The notes under the pieces were generated by a model that was given only the letters and a program-made list of their open reading frames with translations, was not told where the DNA came from and made no database searches. 64,000 bases of DNA from Piscicola geometra (lineage: Eukaryota > Annelida > Clitellata > Hirudinida > Piscicolidae): NCBI GenBank assembly GCA_943735955.1, contig CALSEQ010000015.1:161001-225000 (forward strand). Reading direction: 5' to 3'. Of this stretch, positions 1 through 17,908 are shown in pieces. A program made the position numbers and the translations under genes. Positions within the stretch are counted from its first letter, which is position 1; every line of letters starts with the position of its first letter.

Positions 1-729
1 ACATATATTGCATATGTACATATATTGCATATTTACATATATTGCATATTTACATATATTGCATGTTTACATATATTGCATATTTAGACATATTGCATCT
101 TTACATATATTGCATATTTACATAATTTGCATATTTACATATATTGCATATTTACATATATTGCATGTTTACATATATTGCATATTTACATATATTGCAT
201 ATTTACATATATTGCATATTTACATATATTGCATATTTACATATATTGCATATTTACATATATTACATATGTACATATCTTGCATATTTACATAAATTGC
301 ATATTTACATTTATTGCATATTTACTTTATTACATATTTACATATATTGCATATTTACATTTATTGCATATTTACATTTATTGCATATTTACATATATTG
401 CATATTTACATTTTTTGCATATTTACATATATTGCATAATTACATATATTGCATATTCACATATATTGCATATTTACATATATTGCATATTTACATATAT
501 TGCATATTTACAAAGATTGCATATTTACATAGATTGCATATTTACATATATTGCATATTTACATATATTGCATATTGACATTTATTGCATATTTACATAT
601 ATTGCATATTTACATTTATTGCGTATTTACATTTATTGCATATTTACATTTATTGCATATTTACATTTATTGCATATTTACATTTATTGCATATTTACAT
701 TTATTGCATATTTACATAAATTGCATATT

Positions 730-2315
730 TACGTATATTGCATATTTACATATATTGCATATTTACATATATTGCATATTTACATATATTGCATATTTAC
801 ATATATTGCATATTTACATATATTGCATATTTACATATATTGCATGTTTACATATATTGCATATTTACACATATTGCATATTTACATATATTGCATATTT
901 ACATGTATTGCATATTCACATATATTGCATATTTACAGATATTGCATATTTACATATATTGCATATTTACATATATTGCATATTTACATATATTGCATAT
1001 TTACTTATCTTGCATATTGACAAATATTGCATATTTACATATATTGCATATTTACATATATTGCATATTTACATATTTTGCATATTTACATATATTGCAT
1101 ATTTACATATACTGCATATTAACATATATTGCATATTCACATATATTGCATATTTACATATAATGCATATTTACATATATTGCATATTTACATATATTGC
1201 ATATTTACATATATTGCATATTTACATTTATTGCATATTTACATATATTGCATATTTACATATATTGCATATTTACATATATTGCATATTTACATAAACT
1301 GCATATTCACATATATTGCATATTAACATATATTGCATATTTACATATAGTGCATATTTACATTTATTGCCTATTTACATATATTTCATATTCACATATA
1401 TTGCATATTTACATATATTGCATATTTACATATATTGCATATGTACATATATTGCATATTTACATATATTGCATATTTACATATATTGCATGTTTACATA
1501 TATTGCATATTTAGACATATTGCATCTTTACATATATTGCATATTTACATAATTTGCATATTTACATATATTGCATATTTACATATATTGCATATTTACA
1601 TATATTGCATATTTACATATATTGCATATTTACATATATTGCATATTTACATATATTGCATATTTACATATATTGCATATTTACATATATTGCATATTTA
1701 CATATATTGCATATTTACATTTATTGCATATTTACATATATTGCATATTTACATATATTGCATATTTACATATATTGCATGTTTACATATATTGCATATT
1801 TACACATATTGCATATTTACATATATTGCATATTTACATATATTGCATATTCACATATATTGCATATTTACAGATATTGCATATTTACATATATTGCATA
1901 TTTACATATATAGCATATTTACATATATTGCATATTTACTTATCTTGCATATTGACATATATTGCATATTTACATATATTGCATATTTACATATATTGCA
2001 TATTTACATATTTTGCATATTTACATATATTGCATATTCACATATACTGCATATTAACATATATTGCATATTCACATATATTGCATATTTACATATAATG
2101 CATATTTACATATATTGCATATTTACATATATTGCATATTTACATATATTGCATATTTACATTTATTGCATATTTACATATATTGCACATTTACATATAT
2201 TGCATATTTACATATATTGCATATTTACATAAACTGCATATTCACATATATTGCATATTTACATATATTGCATATTTACATATAGTGCATATTTACATTT
2301 ATTGCCTATTTACAT
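730..2315 (+). repeat. Higher-order repeat: two copies, 935-bp period
   Basis: Diagnostic variant units recur with a constant 935-bp shift, which is exactly 55 units of 17 bp. For example, the GCATGTTT variant at 842 recurs at 1,777, followed in both by the TTTACACATATTGC variant. The order of variants between about 730 and 1,380 matches that between about 1,665 and 2,315, with a few single-base differences. This is a segmental duplication inside the array. The edges are approximate because plain consensus units carry no positional information. Confidence 0.75.
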
Positions 2316-3100
2316 ATATTGCATATTCACATATATTGCATATTTACAGATTTTGCCTAGTTACATATATTGCATATTTATATGTATTGCATATTTACAT
2401 GTATTGCATATTTACATATATTGCATATTTACATATATTGCATATTCACATATATTGCATATTTACAGATATTGCATATTTACATATATTGCATATTTAC
2501 ATATATAGCATATTTACATATATTGCATATTTACATATATTGCATATTTACAGATATTGAATATTTACATATATTGCATATTTACATATATTTCATATTT
2601 ACATATATTGCATATTTACATATATTGCATATTTACATATATTGCATATTTACATATATTGAATATTTACATATATTGCATATGTACATATCTTGCATAT
2701 TTACATATATTGCATATTTACATTTATTGCATATTTACTTTATTGCATATTTACATATATTGCATATTTACATTTATTGCATATTTACATATATTGCATA
2801 TGTACATATCTTGCATATTTACATATATTGCATATTTACATTTATTGCATATTTACTTTAGTGCATATTTACATATATTGCATATTTACATTTATTGCAT
2901 ATTTACATTTATTGCATATTTACATTTATTGCATATTTACATTTATTGCATATTTACATATATTGCATATTTACATTTTTTGCATATTTACACATATTGC
3001 ATATTTACATATATTGCATATTTACATATATTGCATATTCACATATACTGCATATTTACATATATTGCATATTTACATATATTGCATATTTACATATATT

Positions 3101-5240
3101 GCATATGTACATATATTGCATATTTACATATATTGCATATTTACATATATTGCATGTTTACATATATTGCATATTTAGACATATTGCATCTTTACATATA
3201 TTGCATATTTACATAATTTGCATATTTACATATATTGCATATTCACATATATTGCATATTTACATATATTGCATATTACATATATTGCATATTTACATAG
3301 ATTGCATATTTACATAGATTGCATATTTACATATATTGCATATTTACATTTATTGCGTATTTACATTTATTGCATATTTACATTTATTGCATATTTACAT
3401 TTATTGCATATTTACATTTATTGCATATTTACATATATTGCATATTTACATATATTGCATGTTTACATATATTGCATATTTACACATATTGCATATTTAC
3501 ATATATTGCATATTTACATATATTGCATATTCACATATATTGCATATTTACATATATTGCATATTTACATATATTGCATATTTACATATATTGCATATGT
3601 ACATATATTGCATATTTACATATATTGCATATTTACATATATTGCATGTTTACATATATTGCATATTTAGACATATTGCATCTTTACATATATTGCATAT
3701 TTACATAATTTGCATATTTACATATATTGCATATTTACATATATTGCATATTTACATATATTGCATATTTACATATATTGCATATTTACATATATTGCAT
3801 ATGTACATATATTGCATATTTACATATATTGCATATTTACATATATTGCATGTTTACATATTATGCATATTTAGACATATTGCATCTTTACATATATTGC
3901 ATATTTACATATATTGCATATTTACATATATTGCATATTCACATATATTGCATATTTACATATATTGCATATTTACATATATTGCATACTTACATATATT
4001 GCATATTTAGACATATTGCATCTTTACATATATTGCATATTTACACATATTGCATATTTACATATATTGCATCTTTACATATATTGCATATTCACATATA
4101 TTGCATATTTACATATATTGCATATTTACATATATTGCATATTCACATATATTGCATATGTACATATATTGCATATGTACATATATTGCATATTTACATA
4201 TATTGCATATTTACATATATTGCATGTTTACATATATTGCATATTTAGACATATTGCATCTTTACATATATTGCATATTTACATAATTTGCATATTTACA
4301 TATATTGCATATTCACATATATTGCATATTTACATATATTGCATATTACATATATTGCATATTTACATAGATTGCATATTTACATAGATTGCATATTTAC
4401 ATATATTGCATATTTACATTTATTGCGTATTTACATTTATTGCATATTTACATTTATTGCATATTTACATTTATTGCATATTTACATTTATTGCATATTT
4501 ACATATATTGCATATTTACATATATTGCATGTTTACATATATTGCATATTTACACATATTGCATATTTACATATATTGCATATTTACATATATTGCATAT
4601 TCACATATATTGCATATTTACATATATTGCATATTTACATATATTGCATATTTACATATATTGCATATGTACATATATTGCATATTTACATATATTGCAT
4701 ATTTACATATATTGCATGTTTACATATATTGCATATTTAGACATATTGCATCTTTACATATATTGCATATTTACATAATTTGCATATTTACATATATTGC
4801 ATATTTACATATATTGCATATTTACATATATTGCATATTTACATATATTGCATATTTACATATATTGCATATGTACATATATTGCATATTTACATATATT
4901 GCATATTTACATATATTGCATGTTTACATATTATGCATATTTAGACATATTGCATCTTTACATATATTGCATATTTACATATATTGCATATTTACATATA
5001 TTGCATATTCACATATATTGCATATTTACATATATTGCATATTTACATATATTGCATACTTACATATATTGCATATTTAGACATATTGCATCTTTACATA
5101 TATTGCATATTTACACATATTGCATATTTACATATATTGCATATTTACATATATTGCATATTCACATATATTGCATATTTACATATATTGCATATTTACA
5201 TATATTGCATATTCACATATATTGCATATGTACATATATT
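3101..5240 (+). repeat. Higher-order repeat: two near-identical 1,070-bp copies
   Basis: The segments 3,101-4,170 and 4,171-5,240 carry the same succession of variant units, shifted by 1,070 bp. I noticed only isolated substitutions between them, for example GCATCTTT near 4,070 against GCATATTT near 5,140. The period is 63 units minus 1 bp because each copy has one 16-bp unit missing a T (near 3,267 and 4,337). A third, partly rearranged copy follows at about 5,690-6,750, lacking three units. The stretch from about 2,700 is also repeated from about 5,314 (2,614-bp shift, equal to 154 units minus four single-base losses). Such close identity suggests recent duplication or homogenisation, or possibly an assembly effect. 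Confidence 0.8.
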
Positions 5241-8200
5241 GCATATTTACATTTATTGCATATTTACATATATTGCATATTTACATATATTGCATGTTTA
5301 CATATATTGCATATTTACATATATTGCATATTTACATTTATTGCATATTTACTTTATTGCATATTTACATATATTGCATATTTACATTTATTGCATATTT
5401 ACATATATTGCATATGTACATATCTTGCATATTTACATATATTGCATATTTACATTTATTGCATATTTACTTTAGTGCATATTTACATATATTGCATATT
5501 TACATTTATTGCATATTTACATTTATTGCATATTTACATTTATTGCATATTTACATTTATTGCATATTTACATATATTGCATATTTACATTTTTTGCATA
5601 TTTACACATATTGCATATTTACATATATTGCATATTTACATATATTGCATATTCACATATACTGCATATTTACATATATTGCATATTTACATATATTGCA
5701 TATTTACATATATTGCATATGTACATATATTGCATATTTACATATATTGCATATTTACATATATTGCATGTTTACATATATTGCATATTTAGACATATTG
5801 CATCTTTACATATATTGCATTTTTACATAATTTGCATATTTACATATATTGCATATTCACATATATTGCATATTTACATATATTGCATATTACATATATT
5901 GCATATTTACATAGATTGCATATTTACATAGATTGCATATTTACATATATTGCATATTTACATTTATTGCGTATTTACATTTATTGCATATTTACATTTA
6001 TTGCATATTTACATTTATTGCATATTTACATTTATTGCATATTTACATATATTGCATATTTACATATATTGCATGTTTACATATATTGCATATTTACACA
6101 TATTGCATATTTACATATATTGCATATTTACATATATTGCATATTCACATATATTGCATATTTACATATATTGCATATTTACATATATTGCATATTTACA
6201 TATATTGCATGTTTACATATATTGCATATTTAGACATATTGCATCTTTACATATATTGCATATTTACATAATTTGCATATTTACATATATTGCATATTTA
6301 CATATATTGCATATTTACATATATTGCATATTTACATATATTGCATATTTACATATATTGCATATGTACATATATTGCATATTTACATATATTGCATATT
6401 TACATATATTGCATGTTTACATATTATGCATATTTAGACATATTGCATCTTTACATATATTGCATATTTACATATATTGCATATTTACATATATTGCATA
6501 TTCACATATATTGCATATTTACATTTATTGCATATTTACATATATTGCATACCTACATATATTGCATATTTAGACATATTGCATCTTTACATATATTGCA
6601 TATTTACACATATTGCATATTTACATATATTGCATATTTACATATATTGCATATTCACATATATTGCATATTTACATATATTGCATATTTACATATATTG
6701 CATATTCACATATATTGCATATGTACATATATTGCATATTTACATGTATTGCATATTTACATATATTGCATATTTACATATATTGCATGTTTACATATAT
6801 TGCATATTTACTTATATTGCATATTTACATATATTGCATATTTACATATATTGCATATTTACATATATTGCATATTTACATATATAGCATATTTACATAT
6901 ATTGCATATTTACATATATTGCATATGTACATATATTGCATATTTACATATATTGCATATTTACATATATTGCATGTTTACATATATTGCATATTTAGAC
7001 ATATTGCATCTTTACATATATTGCATATTTACATAATTTGCATATTTACATATATTGCATATTTACATATATTGCATATTTACATATATTGCATATTTAC
7101 ATATATTGCATATTTACATATATTGCATATTTACATTTATTGCATATTTACATATATTGCATATTTACATATATTGCATATTTACATATATTGCATGTTT
7201 ACATATAATGCATATTTACATATAGTGCATATTTACATTTATTGCCTATTTACATTTATTGCCTATTTACATATATTGCATATTTACATATATTGCATAT
7301 TTACATATATTACATATTTACACACATTGCATATTTACATATATTGCATATTTACATATATTGCATATTTACATATATTGCATGTTTACATATATTGCAT
7401 ATTTAGACATATTGCATCTTTACATATATTGCATATTTACATAATTTGCATATTTACATATATTGCATATTTACATATATTGCATATTTACATATATTGC
7501 ATATTTACATATATTGCATATTTACATATATTGCATATTTACATTTATTGCATATTTACATATATTGCATATTTACATATATTGCATATTTACATATATT
7601 GCATGTTTACATATAATGCATATTTACATATAGTGCATATTTACATTTATTGCCTATTTACATTTATTGCCTATTTACATATATTGCATATTTACATATA
7701 TTGCATATTTACATATATTACATATTTACACACATTGCATATTTACATATATTGCATATTCACATATATTGCATATTTACATATAATGCATATTTACATA
7801 TAGTGCATATTTACATTTATTGCCTATTTACATATATTGCATATTCACATATATTGCGTATTTACAGATATTGCCTAGTTACATATATTGCATATTTACA
7901 TATATTGCATATTTACATATATTGCATATTTACATATATTGCATACTTACCTATATTGCATATTTACAGATATTGAATATTTACATATATTGCATATTTA
8001 CATATATTTCATATTTACATATATTGCATATTTACATATATTGCATATTTACATATATTGCATATTTACATATATTGCATATTTACATATATTGCATATG
8101 TACATATCTTGCATATTTACATATATTGCATATTTACATTTATTGCTTATTTACATATATTGCATATTTACATATATTGCATATTTACATATATTGCATA

Positions 8201-9950
8201 TGTGCATATATTGCATATTTACATATATTGCATATTTACATATATTGCATGTTTACATATATTGCATATTTACACATATTGCATCTTTACATATATTGCA
8301 TATTTACATAATTTGCATATTTACATATATTGCATATTTACATATATTGCATATTTACATATATTGCATATTTACATATATTGCATATTTACATATATTG
8401 CATATTTACATATATTGCATATTTACATATATTGCATATTTACATATATTGCATATTTACATATATTGCATATTTACATATATTGCATGTTTACATATAT
8501 TGCATATTTACACATATTGCATATTTACATATATTGCATATTTACATATATTGCATATTCACATATATTGCATATTTACATATATTGCATATTTACATAT
8601 ATTGCATATTTACATATATTGCATATTTACATATATTGCATATTTACTTATCTTGCATTTTGACATATATTGCATATTTACATATATTGCATATTTACAT
8701 ATATTGCATATTTACATATTTTGCATATTTACATATATTGCATATTTACATATATTGCATATTTACATATATTGCATATTTACATATATTGCATGTTTAC
8801 ATATATTGCATATTTACACATATTGCATATTTACATATATTGCATATTTACATATATTGCATATTCACATATATTGCATATTTACATATATTGCATATTT
8901 ACATATATTGCATATTTACATATATTGCATATTTACATATATTGCATATTCACATATATTGCATATTTACATATATTGCATATTTACATATATTGCATAT
9001 TTACATATATTGCATATTTACATATATTGCATATTTACATATATTGCATATTTACATATATTGCATATTCACATATATTGCATATTTACATATATTGCAT
9101 ATTTACATATATTGCATATTTACATATATTGCATATTTACATATATTGCATATTTACTTATCTTGCATATTGACCTATATTGCATATTTACATATATTGC
9201 ATATTTACATATATTGCATATTTACATATTTTGCATATTTACATATATTGCATATTTACATATATTGCATATTTACATATATTGCATATTTACATATATT
9301 GCATATTTACATATATTGCATGTTTACATATATTGCATATTTACACATATTGCATATTTACATATATTGCATATTTACATATATTGCATATTCACATATA
9401 TTGCATATTTACATATATTGCATATTTACATATATTGCATATTTACATATATTGCATATTCACATATATTGCATATTTACATATATTGCATATTTACATA
9501 TATTGCATATTTACATATATTGCATATTTACATATATTGCATATTTACTTATCTTGCATATTGACATATATTGCATATTTACATATATTGCATATTTACA
9601 TATATTGCATATTTACATATTTTGCATATTTACATATATTGCATATTTACATATACTGCATATTTACATATATTGCATATTCACATATATTGCATATTTA
9701 CAGATATTGCATATTTACATATATTGCATATTTACATATATTGCATATTTACATATATTGCATATTTACTTATCTTGCATATTGACATATATTGCATATT
9801 TACATATATTGCATATTTACATATATTGCATATTTACATATATTGCATATTTACATATATTACGTATTTACATATATTGCATATCTACATATATTGCATA
9901 TTCACATATATTGCATATTTACATATATTGCATATTTACATATATTGCAT

Positions 9951-11174
9951 ATTTACATATTTTGCATATTTACATATATTGCATATGTACATATATTGCA
10001 TATTTACATATATTGCATTTTTACATTTATTGCATATTTACATTTATTGCATATTTACATATATTGCATATTTACATTTATTGCATATTTACATTTATTG
10101 CATATTTACATATATTGCATATTTACATATATTGCATATTTACATATATTGCATAATTACATATATTGCATATTTACATATATTGCATAATTACATATAT
10201 TGCATATTTACATATATTGCATATTTACATATATTGCATATTTACATATTTTGCATATTTACATATATTGCATATTTACATATACTGCATATTTACATAT
10301 ATTACATATTTACACATATTGCATATTTACATATATTGCATATTCACATATATTGCATATTTACATATAATGCATATTTACATATAGTGCATATTTACAT
10401 TTATTGCCTATTTACATATATTGCATATTCACATATATTGCGTATTTACAGATATTGCCTAGTTACATATATTGCATATTTACATATATTGCATATTTAC
10501 ATGTATTGCATATTTACATATATTGCATACTTACCTATATTGCATATTTACAGATATTGAATATTTACATATTTTGCATATTTACATATATTGCATATGT
10601 ACATATATTGCATATTTACATATATTGCATTTTTACATTTATTGCATATTTACATTTATTGCATATTTACATATATTGCATATTTACATTTATTGCATAT
10701 TTACATTTATTGCATATTTACATATATTGCATATTTACATATATTGCATATTTACATATATTGCATAATTACATATATTGCATATTTACATATATTGCAT
10801 AATTACATATATTGCATATTTACATATATTGCATATTTACATATATTGCATATTTACATATTTTGCATATTTACATATATTGCATATTTACATATACTGC
10901 ATATTTACATATATTACATATTTACACATATTGCATATTTACATATATTGCATATTCACATATATTGCATATTTACATATAATGCATATTTACATATAGT
11001 GCATATTTACATTTATTGCCTATTTACATATATTGCATATTCACATATATTGCGTATTTACAGATATTGCCTAGTTACATATATTGCATATTTACATATA
11101 TTGCATATTTACATGTATTGCATATTTACATATATTGCATACTTACCTATATTGCATATTTACAGATATTGAAT
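9951..11174 (+). repeat. Higher-order repeat: two copies, 612-bp period
   Basis: The segment from 9,951 is repeated from 10,563 with a shift of exactly 612 bp, or 36 units. Shared landmarks are a TATTTTGC unit, a GCATATGTAC unit, a group of ACATTTATT units, two GCATAATTAC units, TATAATGC, TATAGTGC, a TTGCCTATTT unit and TTGCCTAGTT. Part of this cassette (about 9,990-10,190) reappears at the far right of the array at about 62,690-62,900, which links the two ends of the array. Confidence 0.8.
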
Positions 11175-12779
11175 ATTTACATATATTGCATATTTACATA
11201 TATTTCATATTTACATATATTGCATATTTACATATATTGCATATTTACATATATTGCATATTTACATATATTGCATATTTACATATATTGCATATGTACA
11301 TATCTTGCATATTTACATATATTGCATATTTACATTTATTGCATATTTACATATATTGCATATTTACATATATTGCATATTTACATATATTGCATATGTG
11401 CATATATTGCATATTTACATATATTGCATATTTACATATATTGCATGTTTACATATATTGCATATTTACACATATTGCATCTTTACATATATTGCATATT
11501 TACATAATTTGCATATTTACATATATTGCATATTTACATATATTGCATATTTACATATATTGCATATTTACATATATTGCATATTTACATATATTGCATA
11601 TTTACATATATTGCATATTTACATATATTGCATGTTTACATATATTGCATATTTACACATATTGCATTTTTACATATATTGCATATTTACATATATTTCA
11701 TATTCACATATATTGCATATTTACAGATATTGCATATTTACATATATTGCATATTTACATATATTGCATATTTACATATATTGCATATTTACTTATCTTG
11801 CATATTGACATATATTGCATATTTACATATATTGCATATTTACATATATTGCATATTTACATATTTTGCATATTTACATATATTGCATATTTACATATAC
11901 TGCATATTAACATATATTGCATATTCACATATATTGCATATTTACATATAATGCATATTTACATATATTGCATATTTACATATATTGCATATTTACATAT
12001 ATTGCATATTTACATATATTGCATATTTACATATATTGCATATTTACCTATATTGCATATTTACATATATTGCATGTTTACATATATTGCATATTTACAT
12101 ATATTGCATGTTTACATATATTGCATATTTACATATATTGCATATTTACATATAGTGCATATTTACATTTATTGCCTATTTACATATATTGCATATACAC
12201 ATATATTGCATATTTACAGATATTGCCTAGTTACATATATTGCATATTTACATATATTGCATATTTACATTTATTGCATATTTACATATATTGCATATTT
12301 ACATATATTGCATATTTACATATATTGTATATTTACATATATTGCATATTTACATATATTGCATATTTACATATATTGCATATTTACATATATTGCATAT
12401 TTACATATATTGCATATTTACATATATTGCATATTTACATATATTGCTTATTTACATGTATTGCATATTTACATATATTGCATACTTACCTATATTGCAT
12501 ATTTACAGATATTGAATATTTACATATATTGCATATTTACATATATTGCATATTTACATATATTTCATATTTACATATATTTCATATTTACATATATTGC
12601 ATATTTACATATATTGCATATTTAAAAATATTGCATATTTACATATATTGCATATTTACATATATTGCATATTTACATATATTACATATGTACATATCTT
12701 GCATATTTACATAAATTGCATATTTACATTTATTGCATATTTACTTTATTACATATTCACATATATTGCATATTTACAT

Positions 12780-14848
12780 TTATTGCATATTTACATTTAT
12801 TGCATATTTACATATATTGCATATTTACATTTTTTGCATATTTACATATATTGCATAATTACATATATTGCATATTCACATATATTGCATATTTACATAT
12901 ATTGCATGTTTACATATATTGCATATTTACATAGATTGCATATTTACATAGATTGCATATTTACATATATTGCATATTTACATATATTGCATATTTACAT
13001 TTATTGCATATTTAAATATATTGCATATTTACATTTATTGCGTCTTTACATTTATTGCATATTTACATTTATTGCATATTTACATTTATTGCATATTTAC
13101 ATTTATTGCATATTTACATTTATTGCATATTTACATAAATTGCATATTTACATATATTGCATATTTACATATATTGCATATTTACATATATTGCATATTT
13201 ACATATATTGCATATTTACATATATTGCATATTTACATATATTGCATATTTACATATATTGCATGTTTACATATATTGCATATTTACACATATTGCATAT
13301 TTACATATATTGCATATTTACATATATTGCATATTCACATATATTGCATATTTACAGATATTGCATATTTACATATATTGCATATTTACATATATTGCAT
13401 ATTTACATATATTGCATATTTACTTATCTTGCATATTGACATATATTGCATATTTACATATATTGCATATTTACATATATTGCATATTTACATATTTTGC
13501 ATATTTACATATATTGCATATTTACATATACTGCATATTAACATATATTGCATATTCACATATATTGCATATTTACATATAATGCATGTTTACATATATT
13601 GCATATTTACATATATTGCATATTTACATATATTGCATATTTACATTTATTGCATATTTACATATATTGCATATTTACATTTCTTGCATATTTACATATA
13701 TTGCATATTTACATAAACTGCATATTCACATATATTGCATATTTACATATATTGCATATTTACATATAGTGCATATTTACATTTATTGCCTATTTACATA
13801 TATTGCATATTCACATATATTGCATATTTACATATATTGCATATTTACATATATTGCCTATGTACATATATTGCATATTTACATATATTGCATATTTACA
13901 TATATTGCATGTTTACATATATTGCATATTTAGACATATTGCATCTTTACATATATTGCATATTTACATAATTTGCATATTTACATATATTGCATATTTA
14001 CATATATTGCATATTTACATATATTGCATATTTTTATATATTGCATATTTACATATATTGCATATTTACATATATTGCATATTTACATTTTTTGCATATT
14101 TACATATATTGCATAATTACATATATTGCATATTCACATATATTGCATATTTACATATATTGCATGTTTACATATATTGCATATTTACATAGATTGCATA
14201 TTTACATAGATTGCATATTTACATATATTGCATATTTACATATATTGCATATTTACATTTATTGCATATTTACATATATTGCATATTTACATTTATTGCG
14301 TATTTACATTTATTGCATATTTACATTTATTGCATATTTACATTTATTGCATATTTACATTTATTTCATATTTACATTTATTGCATATTTACATAAATTG
14401 CATATTTACATATATTGCATATTTACATATATTGCATATTTACATATATTGCATATTTACATATATTGCATATTTACATATATTGCATATTTACATATAT
14501 TGCATATTTACATATATTGCATGTTTACATATATTGCATATTTACACATATTGCATATTTACATATATTGCATATTTACATATATTGCATATTCACATAT
14601 ATTGCATATTTACAGATATTGCATATTTACATATATTGCATATTTACATATATTGCATATTTACATATATTGCATATTTACTTATCTTGCATATTGACAT
14701 ATATTGCATATTTACATATATTGCATATTTACATATATTGCATATTTACATATTTTGCATATTTACATATATTGCATATTTAGATATACTGCATATTAAC
14801 ATATATTGCATATTCACATATATTGCATATTTACATATAACGCATATT
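12780..14848 (+). repeat. Higher-order repeat: two copies, 1,258-bp period
   Basis: Variant units from about 12,780 to 13,590 recur from about 14,038 to 14,848 with a shift of exactly 1,258 bp (74 units). The TTTTTTGC unit near 12,831 recurs at 14,089. The same cassette is also present near the left edge at about 380-1,170, 12,419 bp upstream. Copies of one cassette therefore lie more than 12 kb apart within block A. Confidence 0.75.
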
Positions 14849-14994
14849 TACATATATTGCATATTTACATATATTGCATATTTACATATATTGCATATTC
14901 ACATATATTGCATATTTACATATATTGCATATTTACATATATTGCATATTTACATATATTGCATATTTACATATATTGCATATTTACATATATT

Positions 14995-17907
14995 GCATAT
15001 TTGCATATATTGCATATTTGCATAGATTGCATATTTGCATATTTACATATATTGCATATTTACATATATTGCATATTTACATATATTGCATATTTACATA
15101 TATTGCATATTTACATATATTGCATATTTACATATATTGCATATTTACATTTATTGCATATTTACATATCTTGCATATTTACATATATTGCATATTTGCA
15201 TATATTGCATATTTACATATATTGCATATTTACATATATTGCATATTTACATATATTGCATATTTACATATATTGCATATTTACATATATTGCATCTTTG
15301 CATATATTGCATAATTGCATATATTGCATATTTGCATATTTACATATATTGCATATTTACATGTATTGCATATTTACATATATTGCATATTTACATATAT
15401 TGCATATTTATATATATTGCATATTTACATATATTGCATATTTACATATATTGCATATTTACCTATATTGCATATTTACATATATTGCAAATTTACATAT
15501 ATTGCATATTTACATATATTGCATATTTACATATATTGCATATTTACATATATTGCATATTTACATATATTGCATATTTATATATATTGCATGTTTGCAT
15601 ATATTGCATATTTACATATATTGCATATTTACATATATTGCATATTTACATATATTGCATATTTACATATATTGCATATTTACATATATTGCATATTTAC
15701 ATATATTGCATATTTACATATATTGCATATTTGCTTATATTGCATATTTGCATATTTACATATATTGCATATTTACATATATTGCATATTTACATATATT
15801 GCATATTTACATATCTTGCATATTTACATATATTGCATATTTGCATATATTGCATATTTACATATATTGCATATTTACATATATTGCATATTTACATATA
15901 TTGCATATTTACATATATTGCATATTTACATATATTGCATCTTTGCATATATTGCATAATTGCATATATTGCATATTTGCATATTTACATATATTGCATA
16001 TTTACATGTATTGCATATTTACATATATTGCATATTTACATATATTGCATATTTACCTATATTGCATATTTACATATATTGCAAATTTACATATATTGCA
16101 TATTTACATATATTGCATATTTACATATATTGCATATTTACATATATTGCATATTTATATATATTGCATGTTTGCATATATTGCATATTTACATATATTG
16201 CATATTTACATATATTGCATATTTACATATATTGCATATTTACATATATTGCATATTTACATATATTGCATATTTACATATATTGCATATTTACATATAT
16301 TGCATATTTGCATATATTGCATATTTACATATATTGCATATTTACATATATTGCATATTTACATATATTGCATATTTACATATATTGCATATTAACATAT
16401 ATTGCATATTTGCATACATTGCATATTTGCATATAGTGCATATTTGCATATTTACATCTATTGCATATTTACATATATTGCATATTTACATATATTGAAT
16501 ATTTACATATATTGCATATTTACATATATTGCATATTTACATATATTGCATATTTACATATATTGCATATTTACATATATTGCATATTTACATATATTGC
16601 ATATTTACATATATTGCATATTTGCATATATTGCATATTTACATATATTGCATATTTACAAATATTGCATACTTACATATATTGCATATTTACATATATT
16701 GCATATTTACATATATTGCATATTTGCATATATTGCATAATTGCATATATTGCATATTTGCATATTTACATAGATTGCATATTTACATTTATTGCATATT
16801 TACATATATTGCATACTTACATATATTGCATATTTACATATATTGCATATTTACATATATTGCATATTTACATATATTGCATATTTACATATATTGCATA
16901 TTTACATATATTGCATATTTATATATATTGCATATTTACATATATTGCATATTTACATAAGTTGCATATTTACCTATATTGCATATTTACATATATTGCA
17001 AATTTACATATATTGCATATTTACATTTATTGCATATTTACATATTTTGCATATTTACATATATTGCATATTTATATATATTGCATATTTGCATATATTG
17101 CATATTTACATATATTGCATATTAACATATATTGCATATTTACATATATTGCATATTTACATATATTGCATATTTACATATATTGCATATTTACATATAT
17201 TGCATATTTACATATATTGCATATTTGCATATATTGCATATTTGCATATATTGCATATTTGCATATATTGCATATTTGCATATTTACATATATTGCATAT
17301 TTACATATATTGCATATTTACATATATTGCATATTTACATATATTGCATATTTACATATATTGCATATTTACATATATTGCATATTTACATATATTGCAT
17401 ATTTACATATATTGCATATTTACATATATTGCATATTTGCATATATTGCATATTCACATATATTGCATATTTACATATATTGCATATTTACATATTTTGC
17501 ATTATTACATATATTGCATATTTGCATATATTGCATATTTGCATATATTGCATATTTACATATATTGCATATTTACATATATTGCATATTTACATATATT
17601 GCATATTTACATATATTGCATATTCACATATATTGCATATTTACATATATTGCATATTTACATATATTGCATATTTACATATATTGCATATTTACATATA
17701 TTGCATATTTACATATATTGCATATTTGCATATATTGCATATTTGCATATATTGCATATTTGCATATTTACATATATTGCATATTTACATATATTGCATA
17801 TTTACATATATTGCATATTTACATATATTGCATATTTACATATATTGCATATTTACATTTATTGCATATTTACATATATTGCAGATTTACATATATTGCA
17901 TATTTAC
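14995..17907 (+). repeat. 17-bp satellite array, block B1, left of the LINE
   Basis: From about 14,999 the unit variant TTTGCATATATTGCATA appears and becomes common, mixed with TTTACATA units. Extra 8-bp half-units (GCATATTT repeated directly) also start here, for example near 15,020-15,040 and 15,330. A cassette reading GCATAATTGCATATATTGC, then a half-unit, then a GTATTGC unit is diagnostic for B1. It occurs near 15,310 and 15,955 here, and near 21,930, 24,357, 25,706, 27,630, 28,886 and 30,916 to the right of the LINE. The array breaks at 17,907 at the retrotransposon's 5' end, partway through a unit (after TTTAC). Confidence 0.95.
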
Positions 17908-17908
17908 T

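Larger units (their letters stand above)
1..14994 (+). repeat. 17-bp satellite array, block A (TTTACATA-type units)
   Basis: Head-to-tail copies of the 17-bp unit TTTACATATATTGCATA, read on the plus strand, with no other sequence between them; the left edge of the window lies inside the array. The consensus is about 82% A+T. Most copies carry zero or one substitution. Recurrent variants are TTTACATTTATTGC, GCATGTTTAC, GCATATTCAC, TTTACAGATATTGC, TATAGTGC, TATAATGC, and a linked pair TTTAGACATATTGCATC followed by ATAATTTGC (for example near 85-135, 1,510-1,560, 3,170-3,215, 7,400-7,445 and 13,930-13,980). A few units are 16 bp, such as the lost T near 3,267 and 4,337 and ACTTTATT near 2,738. 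The TTTGCATA variant that defines the next block is absent. No gene is present: the long open frames are a by-product of the repeat. Confidence 0.97.
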